DNA of 64,000 bases from Timema cristinae (GCA_039000515.1 JBCFYV010000551.1:1-64000), one strand, 5' to 3'; positions 23,340 through 35,249 are shown, counted from the first letter of the stretch. A program made the numbers and translations. Notes: generated from the sequence alone by a model not told the origin.

Positions 23340-24571
23340 TTATGCCAAATACACAGGCGATACATTCTTTCTCGAAAGCACTGTATTCATGCTCACACTG
23401 AGATAGAGTTTTACTGATCTTTGGGACAAAACTGGACCTAGGATGACAGAGGAGGTGTCAATATGAAGGAGAAAAGTACTTGAAAAATCAGGTATGTGTA
23501 AAACTTCGAGGCAGACTAAATTTCTCTTAAGAGTTTTGAAGGCCTGAGATTGTTCCTCACCCCAGATGAATGTGACACATTTTCCCTTCAATTAATTCAA
23601 AGGGGCAGAAATTTCTACAAAATTAGAGATGAACCACGCGTAGTAGGCACACCTGCCTATGAAGCGCATCACGCCTTTCAAGTTTTTGGGTTGCGGGTAC
23701 TCAACAATGTGTTTCACCCTTTTGGGGTTGACCAACATGTTCCCATTAGAAATAATTTATCCCAAATACTTAATGGATTGTTTAGCCCACGTGACTTTGT
23801 CTGGGTTGACAGTAAGTCCCGCCTCTCGCAAGCGGCTCAGCACTATGTCTAAGTGTTCAAGATGTTCGTCAAGCGAATTACTATACACACATATGTCATC
23901 CAGGTAATTAAACACAAATTTGTACTTGAGGTTGGAGAAAATATGATCCAGAACGCGGCTTAAGACCTAACCACCGATACTAGCACCCAGCGGCACGCGA
24001 TTAAACTCATAGAGCTGCTAAGGGATGACGAATGCCGTATACATCTTAGAACGCTCGGTGAGCATGCATTGCAAAAAACTTGCATTCAATTCAATGAGAC
24101 TATATACTTTAGCACTCCCTAAATGTTGGAAAGCGCTCTCTACGCTCGACATTGGGTACGGATCAAACTGGATTTTTTGTTTACCTTTCTGTAATCTATA
24201 ATTAATCGGTGACCTTGTCCTTTCCTCGGTATAATAAATACCAGACTAGCATAAGGGGATTTAGATGGTCTAATGACTCCCTTATTTTCTAAATCATCTA
24301 CGAGTTCACGAAAAATGTTCATTTTTGGTGGGGCACAAGAATAGGGATCCAACCTGACAGGAACCTCATCCGTAACTACAATGTCCTAGGGCAGCACGTC
24401 ACATTTTCCCCAGATCGGTGTTATTACATCAGAGTAATTATTTATCAAATGGTTAATCTGGTCCTCATCTGTCCCTGTGCTATTGCACCAAATAGGCCTA
24501 TAACTCAAGCTCAATGGCACCTTAACTTCGGGGCAAAACCCAAAAATTGAATATCCCGTGCCTAAATTCAA
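23340..24571 (-). pseudogene. Gypsy reverse transcriptase and RNase H remnant
   Basis: The RT starts with an Arg-Pro-Ser-Lys-Ser-Pro-Tyr-Ala-Ser region and a HRLIIDYRKVNKK motif near 24160-24250, as in Ty3/Gypsy polymerases that copy the element RNA into DNA. The catalytic YLDD box is readable at 23895-23906 on the minus strand. RNase H begins near 23590 with a TFIWGEEQSQAFKTLK motif and an LHIDTSS active-site start, then decays. There are at least three frameshifts and several stops between 24352 and 23340. The piece at 24386-24571 corresponds to the leader between protease and RT. No protease DTG motif is visible. Not functional. Confidence 0.8.
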
Positions 24572-24840
24572 ATTACCCCCAGTGGCTCATAAAAAGTAAT
24601 TTCCAAAATAACATAGCACACAAGCTTATCTATCACATACAACATTCTTTTCCATGAAAAACGATCGATTTTAAGGGAAGAGAAAACTTGTATATCAATA
24701 ACATTTTACTCCCATTACCTAAAATAAACGTGCGGCTTTGACTCGCTTCCACTACTGCCACTTGTACTAGACGTGGAAGGCTGCGCAGATCTTTTTAGAA
24801 ACTTCTCCATTACGACCGTATACGCTGGTTTACTCTGCCA

Positions 24841-25578
24841 ACTAGGGATGGGTTGTGAAATCACAACCAGCTCCTTTGTCACTCACTGCTCCTCTGACGT
24901 TACATTCACAACCTGTTCCTGACAGATGAAGGGAGCTGTTCCTTTCTGTCATTGGTCCACGGATCAAATACACGCAGTAATAGTTCCGGAGTAAACTTGT
25001 TCCTCGTCTCTCTGTCACAAACAGCGCTGTAACAGGTCCAAAGTAACCTTGTTCCTCGTCTCCTGCTTTTTCAAACGCGTGAGCTACATTCTAATACAAT
25101 ATTTAAGCTAGCTTTCTTGACATAATAGATCTAAAACAATTTCACACACTTTAGATTGACAATCTTGCAAAATGACAGGAACATTATTATTTGGCGAACT
25201 GTACTCGATTCAACACAATACATACACAGTATCTAGTAAAATATACCAAATGTAGGCCAATATCCACATCGAAATAACCTCTGCTCTTTTAAAAACCTTT
25301 AGCAATGCTCGTATTTAAATAAGAAATTTAAAATAACTTTGAGTATTTTATTTGCCGTTATTAGTTGCATTTCAGTTTGTAGCAACCATGAACTCATACC
25401 ATTTGTCACACGGTCTAATAAGGCTTGAGTAGCTTAAATATTAGTAAACATTCCAACTGAATGGATTGGGCTGATAGTTTCCATATTTGTGGTTTTTACG
25501 TCTTCCTTTTACACTAATGCGGGATTATTTATTACTAACTTAGCTCCTTGTTCCAACCCATTAATAAACCTGGTGCTA
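24841..25578. other. no gene recognised
   Basis: GTTCCTCGTCTC occurs twice (about 25000 and 25050) with related flanks, suggesting an old local duplication. The GGTTGTGAAATCACAACC word at 24849-24866 is palindromic and may mark an element end, but no partner terminus was found. The rest is AT-rich. Confidence 0.35.
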
Positions 25579-26062
25579 ACGCAACAGCAACAAAATGTTC
25601 TTAGCTTCGGTGGTTGATGGTCTAAGGCGTCACTTTCACAATAGACTGTGTTACCACTCCTCTATTCCTTATTTCTCAATGTAACGCTCTTGCATTCCCA
25701 AAGCGGCCAGTCATGCTCTACCCCTCTTCCCCCTTTCAAACGCAACAGCAACAAAATGTTCTTAGCTTCGGTGGTTGATGGTCTAAGGCGTCACTTTCAC
25801 AATAGACTGTGTTACCACTCCTCTATTCCTTATTTCTCAATGTAACGCTCTTGCATTCCCAAAGCGGCCAGTCATGCTCTACCCCTCTTCCCCCTTTCAA
25901 ACGCAACAGCAACAAAATGTTCTTAGCTTCGGTGGTTGATGGTCTAAGGCGTCACTTTCACAATAGACTGTGTTACCACTCCTCTATTCCTTATTTCTCA
26001 ATGTAACGCTCTTGCATTCCCAAAGCGGCCAGTCATGCTCTACCCCTCTTCCCCCTTTCAAA
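25579..26062. repeat. 161-bp unit in three head-to-tail copies
   Basis: Units start at 25579, 25740 and 25901, each ACGCAACAGCAACAAAATGT and so on. I see no differences between the full units. Each contains GTTGATGGTCTAAGGCGTCA, the tRNA-Leu-like SINE head. The two identical 65-residue frames at 25648 and 25809 are consequences of the duplication. The near-identity points to a very recent tandem duplication or an assembly artefact. Confidence 0.9.
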
Positions 26063-26786
26063 GTCACTAGCCAAACATTCCCCTCCCTTGCTTTGTGGTC
26101 GCTCGGTGGCAAGCCGAGCGCTCCCGAACCACCTATCTGGGGGGGATAAAAGAGCAGACAGACCGCTGGCTGGCATCAGTCGCCGAGAGCAGCATGGGGT
26201 TGACACTGGGATAGTAAAATTTTGTATGATGTTTCTTCCCTTCTCCCCCTTGCCTATCTTCTTCATGTAGTGCTCACATATTTGTCTAGAGCTCGCACCA
26301 GTCGAAATATATTTGACTCTTTTTCATTAATTTTAATTAAAAATCCTTCATTTCTATTTTTTCCAGTATTGAAAATTTATTTATTTTCAACATAAATTTT
26401 AATTTTTATTAAATACATATTTATTTTTCTTCATCATGTGAATTTTGAAATAATTTTAGACCCACCGAACACATTACCAATATTTGACTCATTGTTTGAC
26501 TCCATCTTAACATATTTTTCATTGTGTTCTTTAGTTAAACTTTATTTTTGTTATATAGATTGGTCTCCTTTCGACTTATTTTGCGTTTTCAAATTCATTT
26601 GTATTATTTTCAAGGATGTTTTCTCCTTAGTTAATATTTTGTAATTAGGGTTAATTTTCAATTGTTTATTATATGTTTGGTTTTTTGTATTTGAATATTT
26701 ATATTTTGACTTGTATTGACAGTGGAATTTATAATTAGCGTATCTCAGTCTCACTTGGTAGTTTTATTTACGTTAATATAAAAACA
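26063..26786. other. no gene; region upstream of the THAP gene
   Basis: A GC-balanced part (26063-26260) is followed by a strongly AT-rich stretch up to the THAP start codon. No clear TATA box or initiator can be chosen. If the THAP gene is transcribed, its promoter should lie here. Confidence 0.4.
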
Positions 26787-28248
26787 ATGCTAGTCGTCCA
26801 CACTTGCTTTGGGACAGGATGCTACGGATCTTCCATGATAAATCCTGGCTTGACATTTTTCCGATTTCCAACATGGGACAAATTGAGGTAATCTTATTTA
26901 TGTTTATTATATTTTTTAACTGCCGAGTATGATACAGTTATTAATTAAGCATGATTACTTTGTGAATCCTGGCTCACTAAATATTACAGCAGTACAGTAG
27001 TGTGCTGGATTTTTTATTTTATTTATATTTTTTAATATTGTTAACAGCCTGTACACACAAGATAGTATGGTTACTATGATATTAAAATAAAATGGTAAAA
27101 TTAATCTCTATAGTTAAGTTACATATATTAAGGAAAAAGTATTTTAATATATTATAACAGTTAACATTTTTATTATTATTAACCATCCCAAAGGAACAAA
27201 ACATAATCTCTTGGATATAAATGACATATTTTAAATTAAATTATGAAATTCAGTCAACGCTCGATAACTCATACTAAAGGGGTCGGGGGTCTGTTCGAGT
27301 TATGAAAAGTCCGTCTTTCGAGGGGAAATAAAGTTGTGCCTAAAAAATTAAAACTTATATTTATCTAAAGTAATATACTTTAATGTGACGAGGTAAACTA
27401 TACATATCAGATAAGAGACATACACAAATAACACAGTTAGGTATTCAAATGGGGAAGGCTGACATTACAATAGGCCTATAGTACTGCTGGCAAATTATCT
27501 ATATACTGTACTGTATGTGCTTACTTACTGACCTATTTCAGTAGACATAGGCCTATTACACAAACATGATGGTGATTGGTTTGCCACTGTGATGATATTT
27601 TGCTTAGTAGACCTAGGTTTGAAGAAGCTGTCAATATTCTTCTGTGAATATTTTTGTTGTTGCTTCTTATTGATGATTTGTGAAATTATTGAGCTCTTCA
27701 ACGCTTGTTCACAACTTGTGAATGTGTGGAATGCCAGGCCTCCACCGTGGTTCGGATTCCACGTTAAACTGTAGGTCCTCTATTTCATCTCACAATTACG
27801 CTACCATTGCACATTAGCATATGCGCACATAACCTGAATGGGTAGTAAGACACTGTGCTAATAATATTAATAATAATAATAATAATTATATTGGCAATAC
27901 ATTCTTTTATGAGTCAATTTAATGGCATATAACACAACCGGGGAGTAAGACATGGTGCTAAAAAAAAAGAAACAATAGTTCTAGTTAACAGTAGGCCTAT
28001 TATTTGGTTCATGATTGGCAATACTTATAGAATAAATTATTTGTTTAGTTTACAGTTTGAGGAAATAAAATATAAACACTAGACTATTGGTTAATATTTC
28101 CAGGTATCTGAAATGGGTAGACGTCTCCCAAAATCGACTCTTGATGGCTCATAGAGAGAAGTTTATTTATGCACACACTTGTGCATCTCATTTTGATGCG
28201 AGTCAATTTCGGACACCTCTGCAGGACAAGCTGGTACATAAAGCATAA
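26787..28248 (+). CDS. THAP-domain protein, two exons (26787-26887 and 28104-28248)
   Basis: Exon 1 starts at ATG 26787 and reads to a donor GTAATC at 26888. Exon 2 follows an acceptor TTAATATTTCCAG ending at 28103, and the two join in phase inside an Arg codon. The 81-residue product is essentially one THAP zinc-finger domain, a DNA-binding fold of animals and P-element transposases. C7 and C12 form the first zinc pair (CFGTGC), followed by a PGLTFFRFP motif at 20-28, the invariant Trp at 38, C60-x2-H63 as the second zinc pair and an HF pair at 63-64. Spacing fits C-x4-C-x47-C-x2-H. The usual AVPT ending is cut: Ala81 is followed by a stop. No transposase or other C-terminal domain follows. 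The intron holds SINE pieces at 27711-27971. It could be a small host gene, or the truncated first exons of a domesticated or dead P-like gene. Confidence 0.65.
27711..27890 (+). repeat. 3' part of GGTGACC-family SINE inside the THAP intron
   Basis: It starts at ACAACTTGTGAATGTGTGGA and ends with CCTGAATGGGTAGTAAGACA and a TAA-rich tail. A second tail-only fragment follows at 27916-27971 (CAACCGGGGAGTAAGACATG then A9). Confidence 0.8.
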
Positions 28249-29507
28249 ATTGTTGAGGGCTAGTTTACTGATGAGTGATTTTTTTCAAAAACATAAAATA
28301 TTTTAAAACGCTTTAACAATTTGTTTCAAAATTGGTATCTTGGGCCTTAAGCCTAATCATTGTGTTTGTGGTAAAAAGTTGTTTAAGGGTATTTTATTGA
28401 TGCTTGATTTTTCAATAATAGTTATGATACATTTATATATGATTGTGTTGTATCGTTACTTAATGTATTTGGTAGTTTTCAATGGATTTGCAGATTTACC
28501 ATGAAAATTGATATAAAGGGGTTTTGTAGCCCTCCATTACCCCGCTAAATTGAGAGTTGATTTTTTTTATATCTATTACAGTATGGTAGGGATGAGGGTG
28601 GCGGTTTATTAGAGAAAATGCACTTGAATGAGCGAGGGAAATCACATGCTAATTTCATTATTGTAAATTATTATTCACGATTTGTGTGGGCTACTTAGTC
28701 TATTAGGCCTACAGTACATATACAATAATTAAGATTGGTTAAAATGTTTGTAAATCAAGTAAGACATTGTAGATAGGCCCAACCACATTTAAACTAAAAA
28801 AATGTATTTTTGGTATTTACACTTTTTTTCTTATTTCATTCCGTTTAAGGCATACAGCAAATATAATCAATTTTTCTTTCTAGAAAATGTATGTCATTCA
28901 TTTCTCATCCGTTTTTAAAATAATTCTTAAACATGTGTTTAATTACCACTCTTTCATTTCTAAAACTTTCTTTAAACAAAATTTTATGTCCCTATAATTA
29001 TATTTATAATATCTATTAGGTGTCTGGAAAAATGAAAATTTCCTCTGGAAAACCTGGAAAAAAGAAGGAATTTTGTAATAAGAAAATAGTGGCAACCCTG
29101 TTGTTACTAATTTTTTTAAACTCCTTGTCGAACTAGAGCTACATACAAAACAATTCCCGAAGTGATAAAAAACGTACTCCCAAACTAACTTACCAAGTAA
29201 AAATATATTTAAAAAAAAACTTAACATGAAAATGTTTAAACCATGTATTGACTCTATAAAAATTAACTCAACATTCAAGGGATTTAGAATTAAATACCTA
29301 CTGATTAAGATCAGCCCAGTATGTTGTGAAAGTTTGTGCCAAATACAGTTGAAAATAGTTCAGGAACTAAGAGTTTCTCAATCTTTACTTGATAAAGACT
29401 TTCCAAGGATTAAGCAAAAGTATTTAACAAATTTATCCCAAACAATCCTCAAAAATAGACATCTAACTCACTTGTATTTGAAGATTAGAGGATTGATACT
29501 CTCTTTT
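28249..29507. other. no gene recognised
   Basis: AT-rich DNA downstream of the THAP gene. No further exon of a P-like transposase could be recognised. Frames at 28943-29278 (minus) and 29226-29546 (plus) have no motifs. Confidence 0.45.
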
Positions 29508-29940
29508 TACTTTCTCGCTATCTTACAGGTAGAGAAAATATGGTGATCATAAAAAAAAATCGAACTCAAGATTTTGATGAATCTTGACGTTTCATAACTC
29601 CCTGGATCTGAAAAAATGATTTTGAATTTCAGTCGGTCTGTCTGTACCTCCAACTAGACCCTAAACCATTTTACTGATCGAGCTAACAACTTGGTATCTA
29701 GGGTTTTCATAGGGTTGACCTGAGAGGTTTTTGGATTTGGATATCTAACCCTAAAATTAAGGGTAGTTTACTGAAGGAGAAAAAAACTGGCTATTTTCAT
29801 TTTCCCATGAAAACTTTTTTAACAGAAGCGTTAATTTCCGTATTTCTGCAACAATTTGAGATACTAAATAACTTATCATTGCAAAATTGTAGTATTATTA
29901 AAAATAAAAAACTTTAATTTGACATTTTCTAAAACCAAGA
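29508..29940 (+). repeat. dispersed non-coding repeat, copy 2 of 3
   Basis: It matches copy 1 (2883-3295) block by block: GGTGATCATAAAAAAAAATC, a GGTCTGTCTGTACCTCCAAC stretch, AACCATTTTACTGATC, TTAAGGGTAGTTTACT and GAGATACTAAATAACTTATC. This copy is longer in the middle, with a TTGGTATCTAGGGTTTTCA block that is also in copy 3. Confidence 0.6.
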
Positions 29941-30224
29941 GTTTCTGAGATATTGGTGAATATAGTCTATTGATACAATTTTATGAGTTTTAGTTGTAAA
30001 GAGATACTGCGTACCATTTATTTTTATTGGTTTCCGAATGTTTTCAAGGTTTGACCTCATTTTTTGTCCATGATATCCTTGTGATTCCTTGATAACATAG
30101 AAGTGTTCAAATTAACTTTGTCTTAATGTATTTTTTAACGGTCTTCTACCCTTCAAGGCTTTGCTCATTTTATTACATTGGTGGGGGAGGTATAATTTAG
30201 TTTAAATATACCCTTTTTTGCATG

Positions 30225-30340
30225 GAGGGGGAGGGTAGAAATGCTTAAGAAAATTTACAGCTAGTTTACCAGACTGGTATTTGAATCCCGACCTCATCAC
30301 CGGCGAACCAAACGAGCATACAATAAAGACTGCACACCTG
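30225..30340 (-). repeat. SINE head fragment (minus strand)
   Basis: The reverse complement carries a box B-like GGGATTCAAATACCAGTCTG and the body's CTCCATGCAAA block. It is diverged and incomplete. Confidence 0.45.
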
Positions 30341-30576
30341 TCGATAGCCTACTTGTCTTAACTGCAGTAAATTAGGTTTTATAATTGTTAATTTCTCTTT
30401 GAATTTTACACCTTCTCTAACGCCATTGTAACCTCTTTAAATAATTTAACTCAACAGACATTTCAACCCCCACCTCCCCAGCCCTGAAACAAGTGAGTGA
30501 GCAATTGGTTGGAAACAACTATTCTATCGCTAATTAAACAAAACAAAATGGTTAACAGTTGTTTTATTACTTGATT

Positions 30577-30837
30577 ATTGGTGACCTGGTGGTCTAGGGG
30601 TAAGGTGTAGGACTTCTATGTTGGGGGTCTGGGGTTCAATCCTTGGTCCCGGCACAGATTTATCTGATTACCAAACTCTTCCTTCACCTCTGTCTGACAA
30701 GACGTGTATTAATCACAACTTGTGAATGTGTGGAATGTCAGGTTTCCACGTTAAACTGTAGGTCCTCCATTTCATCTCACAATCACCCTTACGTATAACC
30801 CGAACGAGAAGCAAGACGCGGTGCTAATAATAATAAT
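30577..30837 (+). repeat. GGTGACC-family SINE, complete, flanked by an 11-bp target duplication
   Basis: The duplication ATTACTTGATT occurs at 30566-30576 and 30838-30848. Between them the head GGTGACCTGGTGGTCTAGGG (box A-like), box B-like GGGGTTCAATCC near 30632, a body, the shared tail AACCCGAACGAGAAGCAAGA then CGCGGTGCTAA, and a TAA run are all present. The perfect duplication and intact internal promoter suggest a fairly recent insertion. Confidence 0.9.
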
Positions 30838-30848
30838 ATTACTTGATT

Positions 30849-31554
30849 GATTTTCTTCATGTTAATATTATGTTCATGCCAAATAAATAAACATAGATGG
30901 TGATTTTAATTGGGATTATTTTTTTTATATTAAGACATGTACACTTATTTGTATTTGAAAAATATTGTGTACTTTGTGAAAAAATGTGTAAGTTTAAATT
31001 TTTAAATAAATATAAATTATTTTAAACTTAGTTTGCTTTTTAATTATATTTCCTTAAACATTAATTTAAACTTGATGTGTTGATTCTAGTTTTTCTAGAA
31101 ATGGTTTAAGAACTATATTGTGCCAACCATTATCACTTGAACAGATTTTATTAAAAAAACTTAATATTGACCCAATGTAAATAATTTTTTGTAGAAACCA
31201 ATATTTATTTAAATTCATTTGGTCTTAAAAATATTAAAAAAAAAATTGTTCAAGTGAAATGGATTAGCAGAACAATTAATAGTAAAAATAAAATCAAAAT
31301 AATAGTAGTAGTGCTACGCAAATAAAATACCTACTGAGCCACCGAGACCGCTATTTAATACAACAAAAGTGCTTACATATTTGTCTAGATAGCAGCACAA
31401 ATGCGGAAAACTCCATACAAACATTTTAACATAGACTTAACAGATCTTTCGTGTTATCCTGATCAGTGGAGAGCAGAGCTCCACGCTCGGTAACAACCTC
31501 TCGAGTAATAAACCATCGTCAACAGTTTGTGTGTGTTTCTTCTTAACTCAGCTG
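30849..31554. other. no gene; AT-rich, then a more GC-balanced lead into the minisatellite
   Basis: At 31440-31545 the words CTGATCAGTGGAGAGCAGAG and GAGTAATAAACCATCGTCAA precede the 39-bp array. This resembles the transcribed end of an LTR (an AATAAA signal followed by a GT-rich stretch), but no matching second LTR is in the window. Confidence 0.35.
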
Positions 31555-33150
31555 CCCACCATAACCATCCTTCCTATCCGGTTCACTGCGGTAACTCGCT
31601 GAACCACCCTTCCTATCCGGTTCACCGTGGTAACTCGCCGAACCACCCTTCCTATCCGGTTCACCGTGGTAACTCGCCGAACCACCCTTCCTATCCGGTT
31701 CACCGTGGTAACTCGCCGAACCACCCTTCCTATCTGGTTCACCGCGGTAGCTCGCCGAATCACCCTCCCTATCCGGTTCACCGCGGTAACTCGCTGAACC
31801 ACCCTTCCTATCCGGTTCACCGCGGTAACTCGCCGAACCACCCTTCCTATCCGGTTCACCGTGGTAACTCGCTGAACCACCCTTCTTATCCGGTTCACCA
31901 CAGTAACTCGCCAAACCACCCTTTCTATCCGGTTCACCACAGTAACTTGCCAAACCAACCTTCCTATCCGGTTCACCGCTGTAACTCGTTGAACCATCCT
32001 TCCTATCCGGTTCACCGTGGTAACTCGCCGAACCTCCCTTCCTATCCGGTTCACCGTGGTAACTCGCCGAACCACCCTTCCTATCTGGTTCACCGCGGTA
32101 GCTCGCCGAATCACCCTCCCTATCCGGTTCACCGCGGTAACTCACCGAACCACCCTTCCTATCCGGTTCACTGCGGTAACTCGCCGAACCACCCTTCCTA
32201 TCCGGTTCACCGCGATAGCTCGCCGAACCACCCTTCCTGTCCGGTTCACCGCTGTAACTCGTTGAACCATCCTTCCTATCCGGTTCACCGTAGTAACTCG
32301 CCGAACCACCCTTCCTATCCGGTTCACCGTGGTAACTCGCCGAACCTCCCTTCCTATCCGGTTCACCGTGGTAACTCGCTGAACCACCCTTCTTATCCGG
32401 TTCACCATGGTAACTCGCCGAACCACCCTTCTTATCCGGTTCACCGTGGTAACTCGCCGAACCACCCTTCCTATCCGGTTCACCGTGGTAACTCGCTGAA
32501 CCACCCTTCTTATCCGGTTCACCATGGTAACTCGCCGAACCACCCTTCTTATCCGGTTCACCGTGGTAACTCGCCGAACCACCCTTCTTATCCGGTTCAC
32601 CGTGGTAACTCGCCGAACCACCCTTCTTATCCGGTTCACCATGGTAACTCGCCGAACCTCCCTTCCTATCCGGTTCACCGTAGTAACTCGCCGAACCACC
32701 CTTCCTATCCGGTTCACCGTGGTAACTCGCCGAACCTCCCTTCCTATCCGGTTCACCGTGGTAACTCGCTGAACCACCCTTCTTATCCGGTTCACCATGG
32801 TAACTCGCCGAACCTCCCTTCCTATCCGGTTCACCGCGGTAACTCGCCAAACCACCCTTTCTATCCGGTTCACCATGGTAACTCGCCGAACCACCCTTCC
32901 TATCCGGCTCACCACGGTAACTCACCGAACCACCCTTCTTATCCGGTTCACCGTGGTAACTCGCCGAACCACCCTTCCTGTCCGGTTCACCGTGGTAACT
33001 CGTTGAACCATCCTTCCTATCCGGTTCACCGTGGTAACTCGCCGAACCACCCTTCCTATCCGGTTCACCGTGGTAACTCACCGAACCACCCTTCCTATCC
33101 GGTTCACCGCGATAGCTCGCCGAACCACCCTTCTTATCCGGTTCGTTCCC
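31555..33150. repeat. 39-bp minisatellite, about 41 units
   Basis: The unit is CCACCCTTCCTATCCGGTTC followed by ACCGTGGTAACTCGCCGAA. Units vary at a few positions (for example CCGTGG, CCGCGG and CCATGG) and combinations recur, indicating exchange between units. Because 39 is divisible by 3 and the unit lacks stops in several frames, long frames exist on both strands (603 residues plus, 538 minus), repeating 13-residue blocks such as NHPSYPVHRGNSP. Each unit has a small inverted repeat GGTTC/GAACC. Confidence 0.95.
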
Positions 33151-33279
33151 ACGAAACAAGCCCCTGGGGTCATCAAGAAACTATCCAAGCTCTTCTAAAC
33201 ACCGCATCCAGATCCAGAGGCTACGTGAGCCCTACGACCACACATAATCAAAGCGGGGTCGACGACAACTGGACTGTCA

Positions 33280-33645
33280 ATGACGGGGATATTGGGGTTC
33301 AAATCTGGTTTGTTGTATGGAGGGTGATTTATCATTAATGGTTTTAACTCTCCCTACATGCAAATGAGAGTACACATCTTATAATAACATTCTTTCTGTA
33401 ATCCATTAATGTAATTAAATATTTTTAGCACCGAATCTTACCACCTGTTCGAACTATACGTTTATTTACCAATTACGGTAATGTGTTAGGGATGAGGAAG
33501 ATTGAATTTATAGGTAATGCACCCGAATTTGCGTAATGGTAGAGTGGATAATATTTTGAGAAAAACCATCCTCACTGCACTTGACCGGGATAAAACCTTG
33601 ATCACCCTTTCCTTGGCAGCCAGTCAATTGCGAGAGTAGTGCTTT
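33280..33645. repeat. two SINE copies joined tail to tail
   Basis: A plus-strand piece (33280-33430) runs from a box B-like GGGGTTCAAATCTGG through CTCTCCCTACATGCAAATGA to the tail region. A minus-strand copy (about 33425-33645) starts with the reverse tail TTAGCACCGAATCTTACCAC and ends in a reverse box B near 33595. They share or overlap their tails. Confidence 0.65.
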
Positions 33646-33794
33646 AATGTTTTTATAAAAAAACATTAGTAAGTATTTATATAAATTGTAATTTTCTGTG
33701 TCTTCTGAATCTTGTTTACATAACAACAGTTAATGTCAGGATGTATAAAAATTGTGCTATTTGTTGGGCGCCACTCCTAGGATCTAGGAGAAAA

Positions 33795-33797
<3 letters not shown>

Positions 33798-33837
<40 letters not shown>
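33798..33837. repeat. (TAA)n microsatellite
   Basis: About 13 TAA triplets. Unlike the run at 8793 it is not preceded by a recognisable SINE tail. Confidence 0.9.
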
Positions 33838-33839
<2 letters not shown>

Positions 33840-33840
33840 C

Positions 33841-35249
33841 CTTTACCTCTGCTAATTGAGACAGAGGCACGACGACTCTCAATACTCGAAACCACTGGGG
33901 AATACTTAAAATAAAACATGAGCAATTTAAATAACAATGGATTGTTGAAATATAATATAATTTCGACTACAATAAAAATAAATGTATAAAATAACAATTA
34001 TTGGAACTTTTGTGGGTTTATTATTGTTTCCTTTCTTACCACATCCCAATCTTACCTATGGAATTCCGGATAGCTATAATTCTAATTTGGCAAAATAAAA
34101 TAGTATTGTTGAGACAAAAAGAAGAAGAGAAAAAATCAATACAATTATTATTTAGACATAAAATAAAATGTGAATTAATTCTCTGAATTAGATAGTCTTT
34201 CTGAAAGTTCTCACATGAATTCTGATATTTGATAAAAGAAAAAAAAATCATATGACTTTCAAGTTGAAGAGTTGGCTTGACCTCACCCATGAATTAGTCC
34301 ATGCTGAAACAACCCCAACTTCAGAAATTTGTTTCACTTTATTAATGTTAACTCGTCCACAATTCTTAAAAAAAAAAAAAAAAACAGTCTAGCTCTTGCA
34401 CATCTACTTAGCTTTCATTTTTCTACTCGCACTTTACTTTACAACCATAACTTCACTTTAAAAATAAATTAAATTAAGAGCTCCACAGATTTGGCTCAAT
34501 GTTAGACCAACACCGAGGAATAAGACTCAGTCTCCTACAAAAAGTCTTCCAAAATCAAATTTAAAAATGTTATTTTTTTTACCTCCAAGTCCAAAGAGAA
34601 AACTAATATATTAAACCAAAAATATAAAATGTTGCCTATGAAATAGGAATAAAAATCAAATACAATGCAGGTTTAATATACATATTTAAATATATCCCAA
34701 TGAATGTGAACAATGTTTTCTTAAAGAATTAAACGTTTATTTATATCTGTCAGAATTGAAAAGCGCGCTACATCTTGCCTTGTTTCCTCTTTTACAATCA
34801 CGAGACCCGCCACTCACTTGTTTGACAGATCTGTGCATGCATTGAAATCAATCATGGTCGACATTCAAAATAAATAAAAGAAGCGTCAACAAACTTCTTA
34901 GAAGGATAATTAATATGTTTAATAAAAGGTAAGTGTTCTTCCTTAAGTCAAAATTCCTTATTTAAATTATTTAAAACAATGTTATACGTTGTTCCTTCTG
35001 TCCTTTTACTTTATTGAATGGATGTAAATAGTATTATTTGTCAGGCCAGAAATACAGCGGCCGAACTTTGAAGTGCTTAATTTCAAATGAAAATAAATTG
35101 GAAACTATTCACAAAAATTAGAAAAATATAAGGAAATACACGGTAGGGTGGCAAATAACGTCACAGTGTGTACAAACATTTGCGTCAGATTGAGGTTGAA
35201 TTATTCACACTCTCCATCTATTAAAATGCTTCCTTCCGTATATTTATAC
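33841..35249. other. no gene recognised
   Basis: AT-rich DNA with a run of about 17 A at 34368. The overlapping frames at 34001-34186 and 34036-34290 have no motifs. No element ends were identified. Confidence 0.45.

Larger units (their letters stand above)
21840..24840 (-). mobile_element. Decayed Ty3/Gypsy retrotransposon (pol only)
   Basis: In order on the minus strand lie a possible protease/RT leader, reverse transcriptase, RNase H, integrase zinc finger, integrase core and integrase C-terminus, which is the Ty3/Gypsy order. Each is broken by frameshifts or stops. The 5' limit is near 24840, where coding-like sequence gives way to a TAGGGATGGGTTGTGAAATC block. No LTRs were identified. 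It is much older than the Gypsy copy at 38916-43681; both integrases end in the same AHVSQ-K motif, so they are related families. Confidence 0.8.

Noticed and set aside
24849..24866. hAT terminal inverted repeat
   Set aside because: GGTTGTGAAATCACAACC is palindromic by itself; no matching second terminus or 8-bp duplication was found.
31527..33338. 603-residue plus-strand frame and 538-residue minus-strand frame as protein genes
   Set aside because: Both are produced by a 39-bp minisatellite whose length is a multiple of 3. Frames are open on both strands at once, with no domain, no start context and no homology outside the repeat.
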